Positions 31,642 through 40,670 of a stretch of DNA of 64,000 nt are shown here, one piece after another (the first letter of the stretch is position 1; each line of letters begins with the position of its first letter). Position numbers and translations under genes: made by a program. Source of the DNA: Caldifarciminota bacterium UBA6260 (GTDB lineage Bacteria > Hydrothermota > 32-111). The stretch spans positions 1 through 64,000 of the forward strand of contig DJVI01000003.1 of the NCBI GenBank assembly GCA_002441125.1, read 5' to 3'. The notes under the pieces are model-generated. The model was not told the DNA's origin. It made no database searches and saw only the letters and a list, made by a program, of their open reading frames with translations.

Positions 31642-34119
31642 CATCACTTTTCTTTCAACATAGAAAACTAAAAAAACAAGAATGATTCCGAAAAGCGAAA
31701 TAATGGCTGAAAAAATCTGCAAAGTCGATGAGAAGGAGAATACAACTCTGTTCACTCCACTTGTAAGTTTAACACCTCTAAAAATTCCATCGACTTTTAA
31801 AAGTTTTGAGCATTTTTCATTAACCTTAACATTCCATCCTTTATAATATTGATCGAGCATCAAAAGTATCGACTCTTTATTTGTTTGAACAACCAGAGAA
31901 ACTTTGTTTGGTGTATATACTATGGAATCTATCCTGTAAGTTAAATTCTCTTCAACTTTTTTCAGATCAACCTCTGACTTTTCAACAATAGCGTATTTTC
32001 TCGGATCAAAATCACTTTTATCTATTATAGATAAAGCACCATTTATATCATCAACCTTAACAAATGAATCTACAACAAAAAATCTTGGAAGAAAATCTGT
32101 TGAAATATGTAGCATATAATCCTTTCCATAAAAGTATGGCTCAAAACCCATATTTCTGAATAGTGCCTGATAGAAAATAATCATATCTTGTGTTGATTTT
32201 GGATAACCTGTTGTATCTGCAGGTATCTTCGGTGTTATAAGGTATCTGACATTTAAAAGTTTCAATCTGTTCTTTTTATCGAACAAGGTTTGCGGATTGA
32301 ACATAACAGATGAAGGATTGTTAACAAATATCTGGTACTCATAGAATGGACTTGGATGGTTACCTGATATAGTTTGAATTCCATAGAGATTCAAAAAATC
32401 GTTCTCTCCATAAGATATAGGGAAAACTCTTAACAGATTCATATCCTTTTGAATTTCCGAAACTATCTCATCCTTCTTATAATATTCACCGGGTGCAGGA
32501 ACTGAAACGATGTAATCTTTTGAATAATAGTACATCTCAAAAAACTGGAATAAACTCAAAGATAAGAGTAGATAAAATCTGTTTATATTTTTGAACTTCG
32601 TAAAAAGGAAGAAAACTACAAAAATAACAAAAATATTGAAAAGGATAGTAAGTTTAACACTGTTCAAACAATATTTAAGGTTGTTAATTCTCATCTGTTT
32701 AACACCTTCGGAAAAATTGTTGTAAATGTTTTTCGAAAATATACTCTCATAAAAAGATGGGAAAAGAATTACCGTTAAGCCAAGAATAGTTATAAAAGCA
32801 AAAGATATTTTTAGAGATTTTGAATCGATATTTTTAACAGTTAATGTTGAGAGAATTATGAGAGAAAAAATATTTATAAAAATAATAAGTTCAGGTGCCC
32901 TGAATTTATCAAAGTATGGGAAAAGCATCCAGAAAAATCTAAAGAAAGGTGTTTTACCACCAAGTGCTATTATAAGTGACAAAAAGAATGTTATAGTGAA
33001 GAAATTTAAAATTGAACTTTTTTTACTTCTCAAAATACCTGCAAGTCCAAGAAACATTATTATTATTCCTGGATAAGAATGATGAAGTTTGAAAGGATTC
33101 TCTCCCCAATATGTATTCAACTGACCAACATTTACACCAGAAAACCCATGGAAGAACATATCTATTATATCTGGAAAACCCATAGCCCAACTTATCGAAT
33201 AATTGTAATCTCTTGATACACCTCTTGCAGCATCAGGTAAAAATCTCAATATAGGAATATATTGTACTGAGCAGAGTAAAAAAGTTGTTAAAGTAAAAAA
33301 TATAAGTGATAGATAAATTCTCAAACTTTTTTTATTGAAATTTTTATCAAGTATAACAGGCAGTATGAAAACTGACAGTATAAATATTAAAAATCCAAAA
33401 TATTTGTTAACAAAAGAAAAAACAACTCCAAGGATGAACGAAATAAGATATGTCCAATTTCTAAATCTGTTTTTGTAATCCCTATCTATGTGTAAATATG
33501 AGATGAAGAAAAGTGAAATGAGTAAAACATAGTATGATGACTGTATATGACCTGACAGAAACATCAAACCTGCACTTATACCTGCAAATCCATAAAAGAA
33601 AAATTTCTCTTTTTTAAATCCCAGATACAGGAAATATAGCACGAGTGGAAGGTATGACATAACTATAACCCTTCCGTCATGACCACCATAAGTTTCAGTT
33701 AAAATTATACCAGTAAACATATATGCTATACTTCCAAAAAACGAAATATCTTTATCCTCTGTCAGTTCTCTTGCAAAAAGGTATGTTCCCAATCCAGCTA
33801 TAAAAGAATGAATGACAAATGTCAAAGTCCAAAGAATAAACATCGGTATAAACATTTTTAGAAAAAGAGTTATAGGATAAAAAATATCTCCCAAAAAACC
33901 TTCCCCAGTTGGAATACCTGCAAATTTCATAGGATTCCAAAGTGGGAAATTCCCGCTCATAATATTTTCCTGCACAAAATACCTTTGTATATATTCTCCA
34001 ACAACCCAATCTGTTCCAAAAAGCATTTTACCTGTAAAAAGTACTTTCCCAAAAATTATCAGGGGTAAAATTGCAAGAATTATGATGTAAATCTTATCCT
34101 TTTTAATCTCTTTTTTCAT
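31627..34119 (-). CDS. YfhO-family multi-pass membrane protein
   Basis: About 830 residues with roughly a dozen membrane segments in the first ~500 residues and a periplasmic C-terminal domain before a last membrane segment (about 805-825). The opening loop FGTDWVVGEYIQRYFVQEN followed by GNFPLWNPMKFAGIP is the typical YfhO/GT-C-like signature with an acidic first loop. Members of this family transfer sugars to lipid-linked polymers such as lipoteichoic acid; substrates here are unknown. The longest frame starts at 34143, but a GGAGG at 34124-34128 fixes the ATG at 34119. Confidence 0.85.
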   Translation of the reverse strand: MKKEIKKDKIYIIILAILPLIIFGKVLFTGKMLFGTDWVVGEYIQRYFVQENIMSGNFPLWNPMKFAGIPTGEGFLGDIFYPITLFLKMFIPMFILWTLTFVIHSFIAGLGTYLFARELTEDKDISFFGSIAYMFTGIILTETYGGHDGRVIVMSYLPLVLYFLYLGFKKEKFFFYGFAGISAGLMFLSGHIQSSYYVLLISLFFISYLHIDRDYKNRFRNWTYLISFILGVVFSFVNKYFGFLIFILSVFILPVILDKNFNKKSLRIYLSLIFFTLTTFLLCSVQYIPILRFLPDAARGVSRDYNYSISWAMGFPDIIDMFFHGFSGVNVGQLNTYWGENPFKLHHSYPGIIIMFLGLAGILRSKKSSILNFFTITFFLSLIIALGGKTPFFRFFWMLFPYFDKFRAPELIIFINIFSLIILSTLTVKNIDSKSLKISFAFITILGLTVILFPSFYESIFSKNIYNNFSEGVKQMRINNLKYCLNSVKLTILFNIFVIFVVFFLFTKFKNINRFYLLLSLSLFQFFEMYYYSKDYIVSVPAPGEYYKKDEIVSEIQKDMNLLRVFPISYGENDFLNLYGIQTISGNHPSPFYEYQIFVNNPSSVMFNPQTLFDKKNRLKLLNVRYLITPKIPADTTGYPKSTQDMIIFYQALFRNMGFEPYFYGKDYMLHISTDFLPRFFVVDSFVKVDDINGALSIIDKSDFDPRKYAIVEKSEVDLKKVEENLTYRIDSIVYTPNKVSLVVQTNKESILLMLDQYYKGWNVKVNEKCSKLLKVDGIFRGVKLTSGVNRVVFSFSSTLQIFSAIISLFGIILVFLVFYVERKVMLNKR

Positions 34120-35023
34120 TTTTCCTCCATATCTTTTTATCACCTATAAAAAAGAAAAGGTATAAAAGTTCTCCTAAAGTAACCTCAATCCTTGAAAGTA
34201 AAGAAGCAACGGCAGCGATTTCGTTTCCAGTGTATCTTTTCAATAGAAAAAATATCATACCTTCCCTAACTCCTATTCCAGCAGGCATAAGCAAAGATAA
34301 AAAGCCAATAACCCAACTTGCAGGATATATACTCAAGATACCAACAAAGTCATAAGTTTTTAAAGTGAAAGAGTATATTAGAAGGTAAAACTCTATACCG
34401 GAAAATATCCAGACCAAAAAATAAAGAAAAATTATAAAAAGATATTCTTTAAATTTTATATTGAAATCTATTTTTTCCTTTTTAAAAATTTTCAAAAAAA
34501 TATTTATGATATTTTTAAAAACTTTTGGAAGAGAAAGGAAAAGAAAAAAGAGAATAAGAACTATTAAAAGTATTGAATATAAAATGTTATTTTCAAATTT
34601 AAAAATGTTTATTAGAAAGAAAGAGGATCCTGTAAGAAGTAGTAAATAAGTCTCAAGAACAACAGCTGTGAAAGATTTCTTTTTGGGAACACCAACCCTC
34701 TCAAGCAATGCTATTCTACCAACAGTAAACCATAGTTTACCGGGTATATATTTCCCAAACATAGAAATCCCAATTATCCTCATTAAAGTGTAAAGATCAA
34801 CATCGCTACCTAATGAAAACATTATCCTTTTGTATGCAAAACACATAAAAAAATACCAGAATGGTATCATCAAAAAAGATAGAATAAGATAGTAGATATT
34901 GAATCTTATTGATTTAAAATCAATCTGATTTATGTAACCCAAAAGTTTATAAAATATGAGACAGACAACAAAGATTACAATTATGATCAGGATAAAATTA
35001 AAAATCTTTTCTTTTTTACTCAT
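34103..35023 (-). CDS. Lysylphosphatidylglycerol synthase-type membrane protein (UPF0104/AglD-like)
   Basis: A 306-residue integral membrane protein with about eight hydrophobic segments. GKYIPGKLWFTVGRIALLERVG is the conserved signature of the UPF0104/YbhN group, and LLMPAGIGVREGMIFFLL is its second conserved block. These are the membrane halves of MprF-like proteins; alone, beside glycosyltransferases, they are thought to assist lipid-linked sugar transfer or flipping. It overlaps the upstream GT4 gene by eight bases and the downstream YfhO gene by about 17. Confidence 0.86.
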   Translation of the reverse strand: MSKKEKIFNFILIIIVIFVVCLIFYKLLGYINQIDFKSIRFNIYYLILSFLMIPFWYFFMCFAYKRIMFSLGSDVDLYTLMRIIGISMFGKYIPGKLWFTVGRIALLERVGVPKKKSFTAVVLETYLLLLTGSSFFLINIFKFENNILYSILLIVLILFFLFLSLPKVFKNIINIFLKIFKKEKIDFNIKFKEYLFIIFLYFLVWIFSGIEFYLLIYSFTLKTYDFVGILSIYPASWVIGFLSLLMPAGIGVREGMIFFLLKRYTGNEIAAVASLLSRIEVTLGELLYLFFFIGDKKIWRKNEKRD

Positions 35024-36182
35024 AAATTAGTTCCAAATATTTTTTGTTTACTTTTTCAATTGAAAATTTTTCTTTTATTATTCTGTAACCTTCATATTGC
35101 AACTTTTTGTAAAGATCATCGTTTTCGATAAGAAGATTTATTTTTTGCGTGAGTTCCTTTTCATCCTTCTCTTTAACTAAAATTCCACTTTTTCCATCTT
35201 CTATTATATCAGTTATTCCTCCAACTGAAGTTCCAATAGAAACTGTTCCATTCAATATAGCTTCAACAAGAACCATTCCAAGTCCCTCAGTATCACCCCT
35301 TCTATCATGTATAGCAGGAAGAACAAATATTTTGCTTTTTTTATAATACTCAATAAGATCTTTATCTGTTACAAAACCAAAAAATTTAACTCTTTCTGAA
35401 AGGTTCTCTTTTTTCACAAGTTCTTCAAGTTCACTTCTTTTGTATCCATCACCAATGATATAAAGTTTATAATCATCTTTAACATACTTTAACGCTTTTA
35501 TAAGATAATCAACACCCTTTCTCTCCACAAGCCTTCCAACAAAAAGTATAAACTTTTCCTTTTCGGAAAAATGGGTGTTTTCATAAACTTTGACTCCATA
35601 GGGAATAATTTCAATCTTCAAATTCTTATCTTGGACAATCTCCTCAATTTGCTTTTTTGTATAAGTAGAAATAGCTACAATTTTATCAGAATTTTTAAGG
35701 ATAGATAAAAGAAGAAAATTTTTCCCAAAAAAACTTTTTTTAAAAAGTTTTAACTCAGCTCCATAAAAAACTGAAACTATCTTCTTCTTAAAAAATATTT
35801 TTGCTGGATATGCTATAAAAAATAATGGAAATGGCCAATGAACAAAAATAACATCTATCTTTTCCCTAAATACTATTTTAAGATTTTCTATAATTCCGGT
35901 TATGAAAAATAGCGGGAGAAGAAAAAAAGCTTTTCTGTTGAAGGAAAGGTAATCCATAATCGTGCTGTCATGTGTTAGTTTCATAAGATTTTTAGGAGCA
36001 TAGTTGAACCTGAAAATTTTTATATTCTTATACTTTTGTCTTTTGGAAACATTTTTATAACCTGATGTCAAAACAAACACTTCTTCGCTTTTTGACTGTT
36101 CAACAAGAAGATCAACAAGCCATGGAGTTATTACATCGTTTTTATTTCTTTTGTAAGCGGTTGTTATATGGAGTAATCTCAT
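35016..36182 (-). CDS. GT4-family glycosyltransferase
   Basis: A 388-residue GT-B enzyme. The N-terminal domain has DVIFVHWPFPLFFIAY and VSVFYGAELKLF; the C-terminal domain starts FILFVGRLVERKGVDYLIKA and includes IIGDGYKRSELEELV, FFGFVTDKDLIEYYKKS and DTEGLGMVLVEAI, the donor-binding EX7E region typical of GT4. It is likely to extend a surface glycan. One base separates it from the upstream GT2 gene, and it overlaps the next gene. Confidence 0.92.
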   Translation of the reverse strand: MRLLHITTAYKRNKNDVITPWLVDLLVEQSKSEEVFVLTSGYKNVSKRQKYKNIKIFRFNYAPKNLMKLTHDSTIMDYLSFNRKAFFLLPLFFITGIIENLKIVFREKIDVIFVHWPFPLFFIAYPAKIFFKKKIVSVFYGAELKLFKKSFFGKNFLLLSILKNSDKIVAISTYTKKQIEEIVQDKNLKIEIIPYGVKVYENTHFSEKEKFILFVGRLVERKGVDYLIKALKYVKDDYKLYIIGDGYKRSELEELVKKENLSERVKFFGFVTDKDLIEYYKKSKIFVLPAIHDRRGDTEGLGMVLVEAILNGTVSIGTSVGGITDIIEDGKSGILVKEKDEKELTQKINLLIENDDLYKKLQYEGYRIIKEKFSIEKVNKKYLELIYE

Positions 36183-36183
36183 A

Positions 36184-36864
36184 TCAGTTAAAAAAACCGA
36201 TTTTTAGAATGGTGTAAAAGGTTCTCATAGCATCCTTTAATCTTATCTTCTTACCTTCTTTATAACTTCTTGGATAATAGTTTATTGGAATCTCTTTTAT
36301 CTTAACTCCCATCCTTTTCAACTTGATAGTTATTTCAGGGTCTATTCCAAAACCTTTTGATCTTATATCTATCTTTTTGAAATAATCGCTTCTAACAACT
36401 TTATAGCATGTTTCCATATCATTTATTTTCTGTCCTAAAAAAAATGATGTGGAAAGTGTCATTATCATATTTCCGATAAACTGTAAAAAAGTCAGCTTTT
36501 TTAAATTTTCTTTTGAGAACCTGTTTCCGTAACAGGCAACATATTTACCTTCAACAATAGGTCTAACAAGTTTAATGTAATCGAATGGATCATACTCAAG
36601 ATCAGCATCCTGAATAACAACTATATCACCAGTTACAAATTTTTGACCTGTTCTTATAGCACCAGCTTTACCAATATTTTTCTCGTGGAATTTTACAATA
36701 ACATTCTGGTCATTGAGATCTTTTAAAATCTCCCTTGTCCCATCTTTTGACATATCATCAACAACAATTATCTCTTTTTCCAAAGGAACACTTTTAACCT
36801 TTTCAATTATTTTTAAAATATAATCTTTCTCATTGTAAACTGGAATAATAACAGAGAGTTTCAT
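36184..36864 (-). CDS. GT2-family glycosyltransferase (DPM-like)
   Basis: A 226-residue soluble GT-A enzyme. LSVIIPVYNEKDYILKI, IIVVDDMSKDGTREIL and VVIQDADLEYDPFDYIKL give the nucleotide and DXD sites; FGIDPEITIKLKRMG and the ending IPINYYPRSYKEGKKIRL are typical of polyprenyl-phosphate sugar transferases. It is the third such enzyme in this run, so several lipid-linked donors may be made. The ATG overlaps the upstream stop by four bases. Confidence 0.9.
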   Translation of the reverse strand: MKLSVIIPVYNEKDYILKIIEKVKSVPLEKEIIVVDDMSKDGTREILKDLNDQNVIVKFHEKNIGKAGAIRTGQKFVTGDIVVIQDADLEYDPFDYIKLVRPIVEGKYVACYGNRFSKENLKKLTFLQFIGNMIMTLSTSFFLGQKINDMETCYKVVRSDYFKKIDIRSKGFGIDPEITIKLKRMGVKIKEIPINYYPRSYKEGKKIRLKDAMRTFYTILKIGFFN

Positions 36865-37769
36865 AATTTTTTCTTCAACTCTTCAATGTCCTCAATTATA
36901 ATAGATATTAGTTCTGAAACAAAGCCAAGTATAAACATCAAAAGCCCAGAAAGAATAAGAAGAATTACAAGGTATAACAAAGGCCTAAATCCAAAACCAT
37001 AAAAAAATCTTAGTATGAATGCTGTAAGACCTGTTAAAAAACCAAGAATTATAAATATGCCACCACTTATTCCAAAAAGGATCATAGGTTTTTTCAAAAA
37101 TGTTGTTAAAAACTTTACAGTCAAAAGGTCAAATAGCCCTATAATTATTCTAAAAGACCCGGAATATTTTGATTCCCCATATTTTCTTGGATAGAGTGTA
37201 ACTTTTTCCTCTGTGACTGAAAAACCTTTTTCAATTGCTAAAGATACTATATACCTGTGCCAATCCTTTCTAAGATGTATGGCATCAAGAACATCTCTTT
37301 TCAAAGCTTTTAAACCGTTCTGATCATGTATTGGAAGTTTAAAAAACTTTCTTGAAAGAAAATTGTAAATTTTTGATATGAAAGCTTTTTTGTATTTCCC
37401 CTGTTTCCATCCTGTACAAATATCATAATCTTCTTCTTCTATCCTTTTAACAAGTTTCAAACAATCATCGAAAGAGTACTGCATATCAGCATCATAAATA
37501 ACAAGTATATCTCCTTCTGAATTCTCTTTAGCAGTCAAAATACCAGCGGTTTTTCCAAGATTTCTTTTATGTTTTAAAATCTTTATATTTTGAAATCCTT
37601 TTGCTACCTCTAAAGCTTTCTTGTATGTTCCATCTCGTGAACCATCATCAACAAAAACAATCTCCCATTCATTACCTTGCTTTTTATTGAAAATATCGAA
37701 TGTTTTAAAAAGTTCCTCGACATTTTCAACCTCATTGTAAGCTGAACATAAAACTGATACTTTTATCAT
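36861..37769 (-). CDS. GT2-family glycosyltransferase with C-terminal membrane pair (GtrB/ArnC-like)
   Basis: A 302-residue enzyme: an N-terminal GT-A domain (VSVLCSAYNEVENVEELF, IVFVDDGSRDGTYKKA, LVIYDADMQYSFDD as DXD) to about residue 225, then two hydrophobic segments (about 233-260 and 265-295) as in GtrB/ArnC-like polyprenyl-phosphate glycosyltransferases. It should load a sugar on undecaprenyl phosphate at the inner membrane. It is ATGA-coupled on both sides. Confidence 0.9.
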   Translation of the reverse strand: MIKVSVLCSAYNEVENVEELFKTFDIFNKKQGNEWEIVFVDDGSRDGTYKKALEVAKGFQNIKILKHKRNLGKTAGILTAKENSEGDILVIYDADMQYSFDDCLKLVKRIEEEDYDICTGWKQGKYKKAFISKIYNFLSRKFFKLPIHDQNGLKALKRDVLDAIHLRKDWHRYIVSLAIEKGFSVTEEKVTLYPRKYGESKYSGSFRIIIGLFDLLTVKFLTTFLKKPMILFGISGGIFIILGFLTGLTAFILRFFYGFGFRPLLYLVILLILSGLLMFILGFVSELISIIIEDIEELKKKL

Positions 37770-40294
37770 TTTATTCTCACCACTTTATCAACTATTTCTT
37801 TCCCATCATTTTCGAATCTGATATAATATATTCCTTCAGGTAAATCTTCATCTAAAATTATTTCACTTTTCCCTTTAACATCAAAATCTTTCTTTAAAAC
37901 TTTTTGTCCCAAAGTGTTTATTACGCTAACTTTTATTTTTCCAGACCCATCAACAAAAACTCTGTAAGGATTCTTCTGTGACCAATAAAAAGATGATGTT
38001 AAAAGGAGAAAATCTTTTCCAAAAGAATCTATATTCACAGAACCTATCTTTCTTTTTACTCCACTTGTCCTTAAAAGATACAAATTATATGTTCCGCCAT
38101 TTTTATTTTTATGAACAAAAATATCTTTTTTGTTTCTACTTTCAAAAACTTTACTATCCTGATATTCAATCAAAACTTTTGAAAAATATAGGTCATCGAC
38201 ATCATACTCAATTATCACATCCTCTTTTTCCCTTTTTGCTTTTATGTTTATATTTTCAAGTTTTGTATCTATTGAAAATTTTCCAGTTCCCCCGGCTTCA
38301 AGATATCTTGCTGCAAATTCCTGCAGAAACATTTCAGCGAAATATTTGGAATGTAGAATAACACAGTTCTCGTCGTTACCCGTTTCAGCAGCATCAGACC
38401 AATTATATGAGCCGGTTATAACTATTGGATTTGAGTTCCATAAGTCAGCATCTATCAACATATATTTATGATGCAATAAATTGCCGGAAACACTATCTTT
38501 AAAAACATCAGCTGGTGGAGACCATGGATTGTTTGAAGATGTACTGTTATAAATTCCTCTCATATCCAAAGATTTTGAGTAATCAGCGTTCCAGTATGTT
38601 TCATCAAAAACACCCCTAACTGTAACTCCACCATCATATTTTGTTTTCATAGCATCACAAATTCCCTGATGTGAAAATGAGAATATACAAAAATAGATAG
38701 ATTTGTTGGCTGTTGAAATAGCGTTAATTATCTTTGAAGCAACACCATCCGAAGGTGACATATAAACTTCAACTGTGTCATTTGAAACTATAAATTTATG
38801 TGTTATATTATCACTCTTCTGTGTTGAAAATTTTGATTTTGTTGAGTCTGGGATAAGTGTATTTGAACCCCACATCTCTGAAAACTCTTTTATATAGTTT
38901 TCCGCAACCTGTCTATCCTTAATAATTATTGAATTGTTAGCATTACTTTCAGTGCAATTATCTGTTATATTCCATGAGCCGGTGAAAGTCACAAAAGTAT
39001 CTATTATACAGAATTTGTTATGCATTATATTTGAACCTGAGTATGTTAAAGGATAATCATCATCTATCACTTTTATACCGGCACTTTCAAGTTGAGCAAC
39101 TTCAGGCAGAGTTCTGTTATCTTTATCTGTGATAAATCTTATTTTTACTCCCCTGTTATGTGCTGCAACTAAAGAATCAGCGACAACTCTTCTATCAAAA
39201 TCGTAAAAACAACAATCTATAGTTTTCTGAGCCCTGTGTATATATTCACACAATATAAGATCAAGTTTTGAAGTATCCTCAGCTATATTGTAAATAGCGA
39301 GAGTTTCTTCAACAGTTTTGTTAAAATGAACATCAAAAAATGTATCAAGAGTATCTATAACAATATACCTGTAATTATCTGTTGGAGCGAGTGGTGGCAA
39401 AAATCTTGTTCTATTTTTACTATCGTAACCTTTTATATAATACCTTAGATCTGTATGAACAGGAAAAGCAGGAATAGTTTCAACATAGGTAGTATCATCA
39501 ATTTTTGCCATAAGAATAGAATCTTTTGAATAAAAATCGTTGGTAGAATAGAAAATTTTAATATACTCTATAGTTGTATCTGAAAAAGCGTTACATGAAA
39601 TAACAACATCATCAAGAAATGTAGGAGAAGCTGGTGTCCTTACATGGTTTTTCAAACTGAAAAATGATGGGTTCAATCCTCCAGTATCAGGTCCAACCGT
39701 TATTTGACCTGAAGATCTATTCCAAACAGTTGACAAAGATTCTGAGACTTCACCATAATTCTCAACACCTTCATTATCTTCAGGCCATCTTATGTAGGAT
39801 AGATCTGTAACTGGAGTTATAGATATTGGATACCAGACACTTTCAGGATTCGCTGTGGTATATTTAGTGATATAAGCAAAACAATCTATTATAGAATCGT
39901 TGCTATTTTTAAGATAAACCTGATCACCTGTGTTTGCCAAAGCAAAGCTACCAGAAACAGTTAAAGGCCTGACTCCAGAACTTCCCGGGTATGCTGCAAA
40001 ATCTGGGTAATAACCGTACTGTTTATAAAATGAATCAGCATACATAGAAAAAGTTATCTTACCTTGCGGGTAAAGGTAATAGTTGTTTGCTGGTATTGTC
40101 CAAACACCCTCTCCATCTGTTATCTTCCAACCATCTATAAGAATTGGAGTATCACTTTTGTTGTAAATTTCAATCCATTCAGACCTGTCACCACCAATAC
40201 TTGGGTCAACAAGAAGTTCTGTTATCAAAGGATTGTGAGAAAATGAAACAAGATAGATAAAAAATGAAATATAAAAGAGAAAAATTTTTTTCAT
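37766..40294 (-). CDS. Secreted lamin-tail / double phospholipase D-like protein with sorting tail
   Basis: An 842-residue exported protein. Residues 1-19 are a signal peptide. A lamin-tail domain follows at about 20-130 (PLITELLVDPSIGGDRSEWI). Two PLD catalytic motifs are present: HNKFCIIDTFVTFTGSWN (near 425) and HHKYMLIDADLW...TGSYNW (near 625), so the active site is complete in one chain. The last ~80 residues end in GIYYIRF...KVVRIK, a type IX-like sorting domain. It may act as a surface or released nuclease or phospholipase; the PLD fold does not tell which. The start has only a weak AGAAG ribosome site. Confidence 0.88.
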   Translation of the reverse strand: MKKIFLFYISFFIYLVSFSHNPLITELLVDPSIGGDRSEWIEIYNKSDTPILIDGWKITDGEGVWTIPANNYYLYPQGKITFSMYADSFYKQYGYYPDFAAYPGSSGVRPLTVSGSFALANTGDQVYLKNSNDSIIDCFAYITKYTTANPESVWYPISITPVTDLSYIRWPEDNEGVENYGEVSESLSTVWNRSSGQITVGPDTGGLNPSFFSLKNHVRTPASPTFLDDVVISCNAFSDTTIEYIKIFYSTNDFYSKDSILMAKIDDTTYVETIPAFPVHTDLRYYIKGYDSKNRTRFLPPLAPTDNYRYIVIDTLDTFFDVHFNKTVEETLAIYNIAEDTSKLDLILCEYIHRAQKTIDCCFYDFDRRVVADSLVAAHNRGVKIRFITDKDNRTLPEVAQLESAGIKVIDDDYPLTYSGSNIMHNKFCIIDTFVTFTGSWNITDNCTESNANNSIIIKDRQVAENYIKEFSEMWGSNTLIPDSTKSKFSTQKSDNITHKFIVSNDTVEVYMSPSDGVASKIINAISTANKSIYFCIFSFSHQGICDAMKTKYDGGVTVRGVFDETYWNADYSKSLDMRGIYNSTSSNNPWSPPADVFKDSVSGNLLHHKYMLIDADLWNSNPIVITGSYNWSDAAETGNDENCVILHSKYFAEMFLQEFAARYLEAGGTGKFSIDTKLENINIKAKREKEDVIIEYDVDDLYFSKVLIEYQDSKVFESRNKKDIFVHKNKNGGTYNLYLLRTSGVKRKIGSVNIDSFGKDFLLLTSSFYWSQKNPYRVFVDGSGKIKVSVINTLGQKVLKKDFDVKGKSEIILDEDLPEGIYYIRFENDGKEIVDKVVRIK

Positions 40295-40314
40295 ATTATA
40301 TCTTCTATTAAATT

Positions 40315-40668
40315 TTAAGATCTTGACAATTTCCTGTCCATCTCTCTCAACCTTCTGACAAGTGTTGTTATCAAAGCACCAAGCAAAGGATCCTCTTCCA
40401 TCTGTTTTAAAAGTGTTTTTCTGTCTATTATTATAACAGTTGAATCTTCGAGTGCAGCAGCTGATGCAGATCTTGGCCTTCCATCTATAATAGCCATCTC
40501 TCCCAAGAATTCACCTTCAGTTACAATATTCAACCTTTTCTTGTTTTCACCCTCATTAACAAAGATCTCTATCTTTCCACTTTTTACAAGATACACCTCA
40601 TCTGGTGGATCTCCCTGCTTGAACAAGAGTTCACCTTTCAGAAAAGTTTTTTCAAATTTCTCTATAAT
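40315..40668 (-). CDS. Single-domain cyclic nucleotide-binding (CRP-fold) protein, probable ATT start
   Basis: About 117 residues forming one cNMP-binding beta-roll: KGELLFKQGDPPDEVYLVKS, the phosphate-binding-cassette-like region GEFLGEMAIIDGRPRSASAA, and a C-terminal helix KQMEEDPLLGALITTLVRRL. There is no DNA-binding domain. A start at the TTG at 40626 would cut off the first beta strand; the frame continues upstream as I-E-K-F-E-K-T-F-L-K-G with no ATG, GTG or TTG. A GGGGG sits five bases before ATT at 40668, two bases after the secF stop, so ATT (or the adjoining ATA) is the likely start. The cyclic nucleotide ligand is unknown. Confidence 0.75.
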   Translation of the reverse strand: MIEKFEKTFLKGELLFKQGDPPDEVYLVKSGKIEIFVNEGENKKRLNIVTEGEFLGEMAIIDGRPRSASAAALEDSTVIIIDRKTLLKQMEEDPLLGALITTLVRRLREMDRKLSRS

Positions 40669-40670
40669 AC

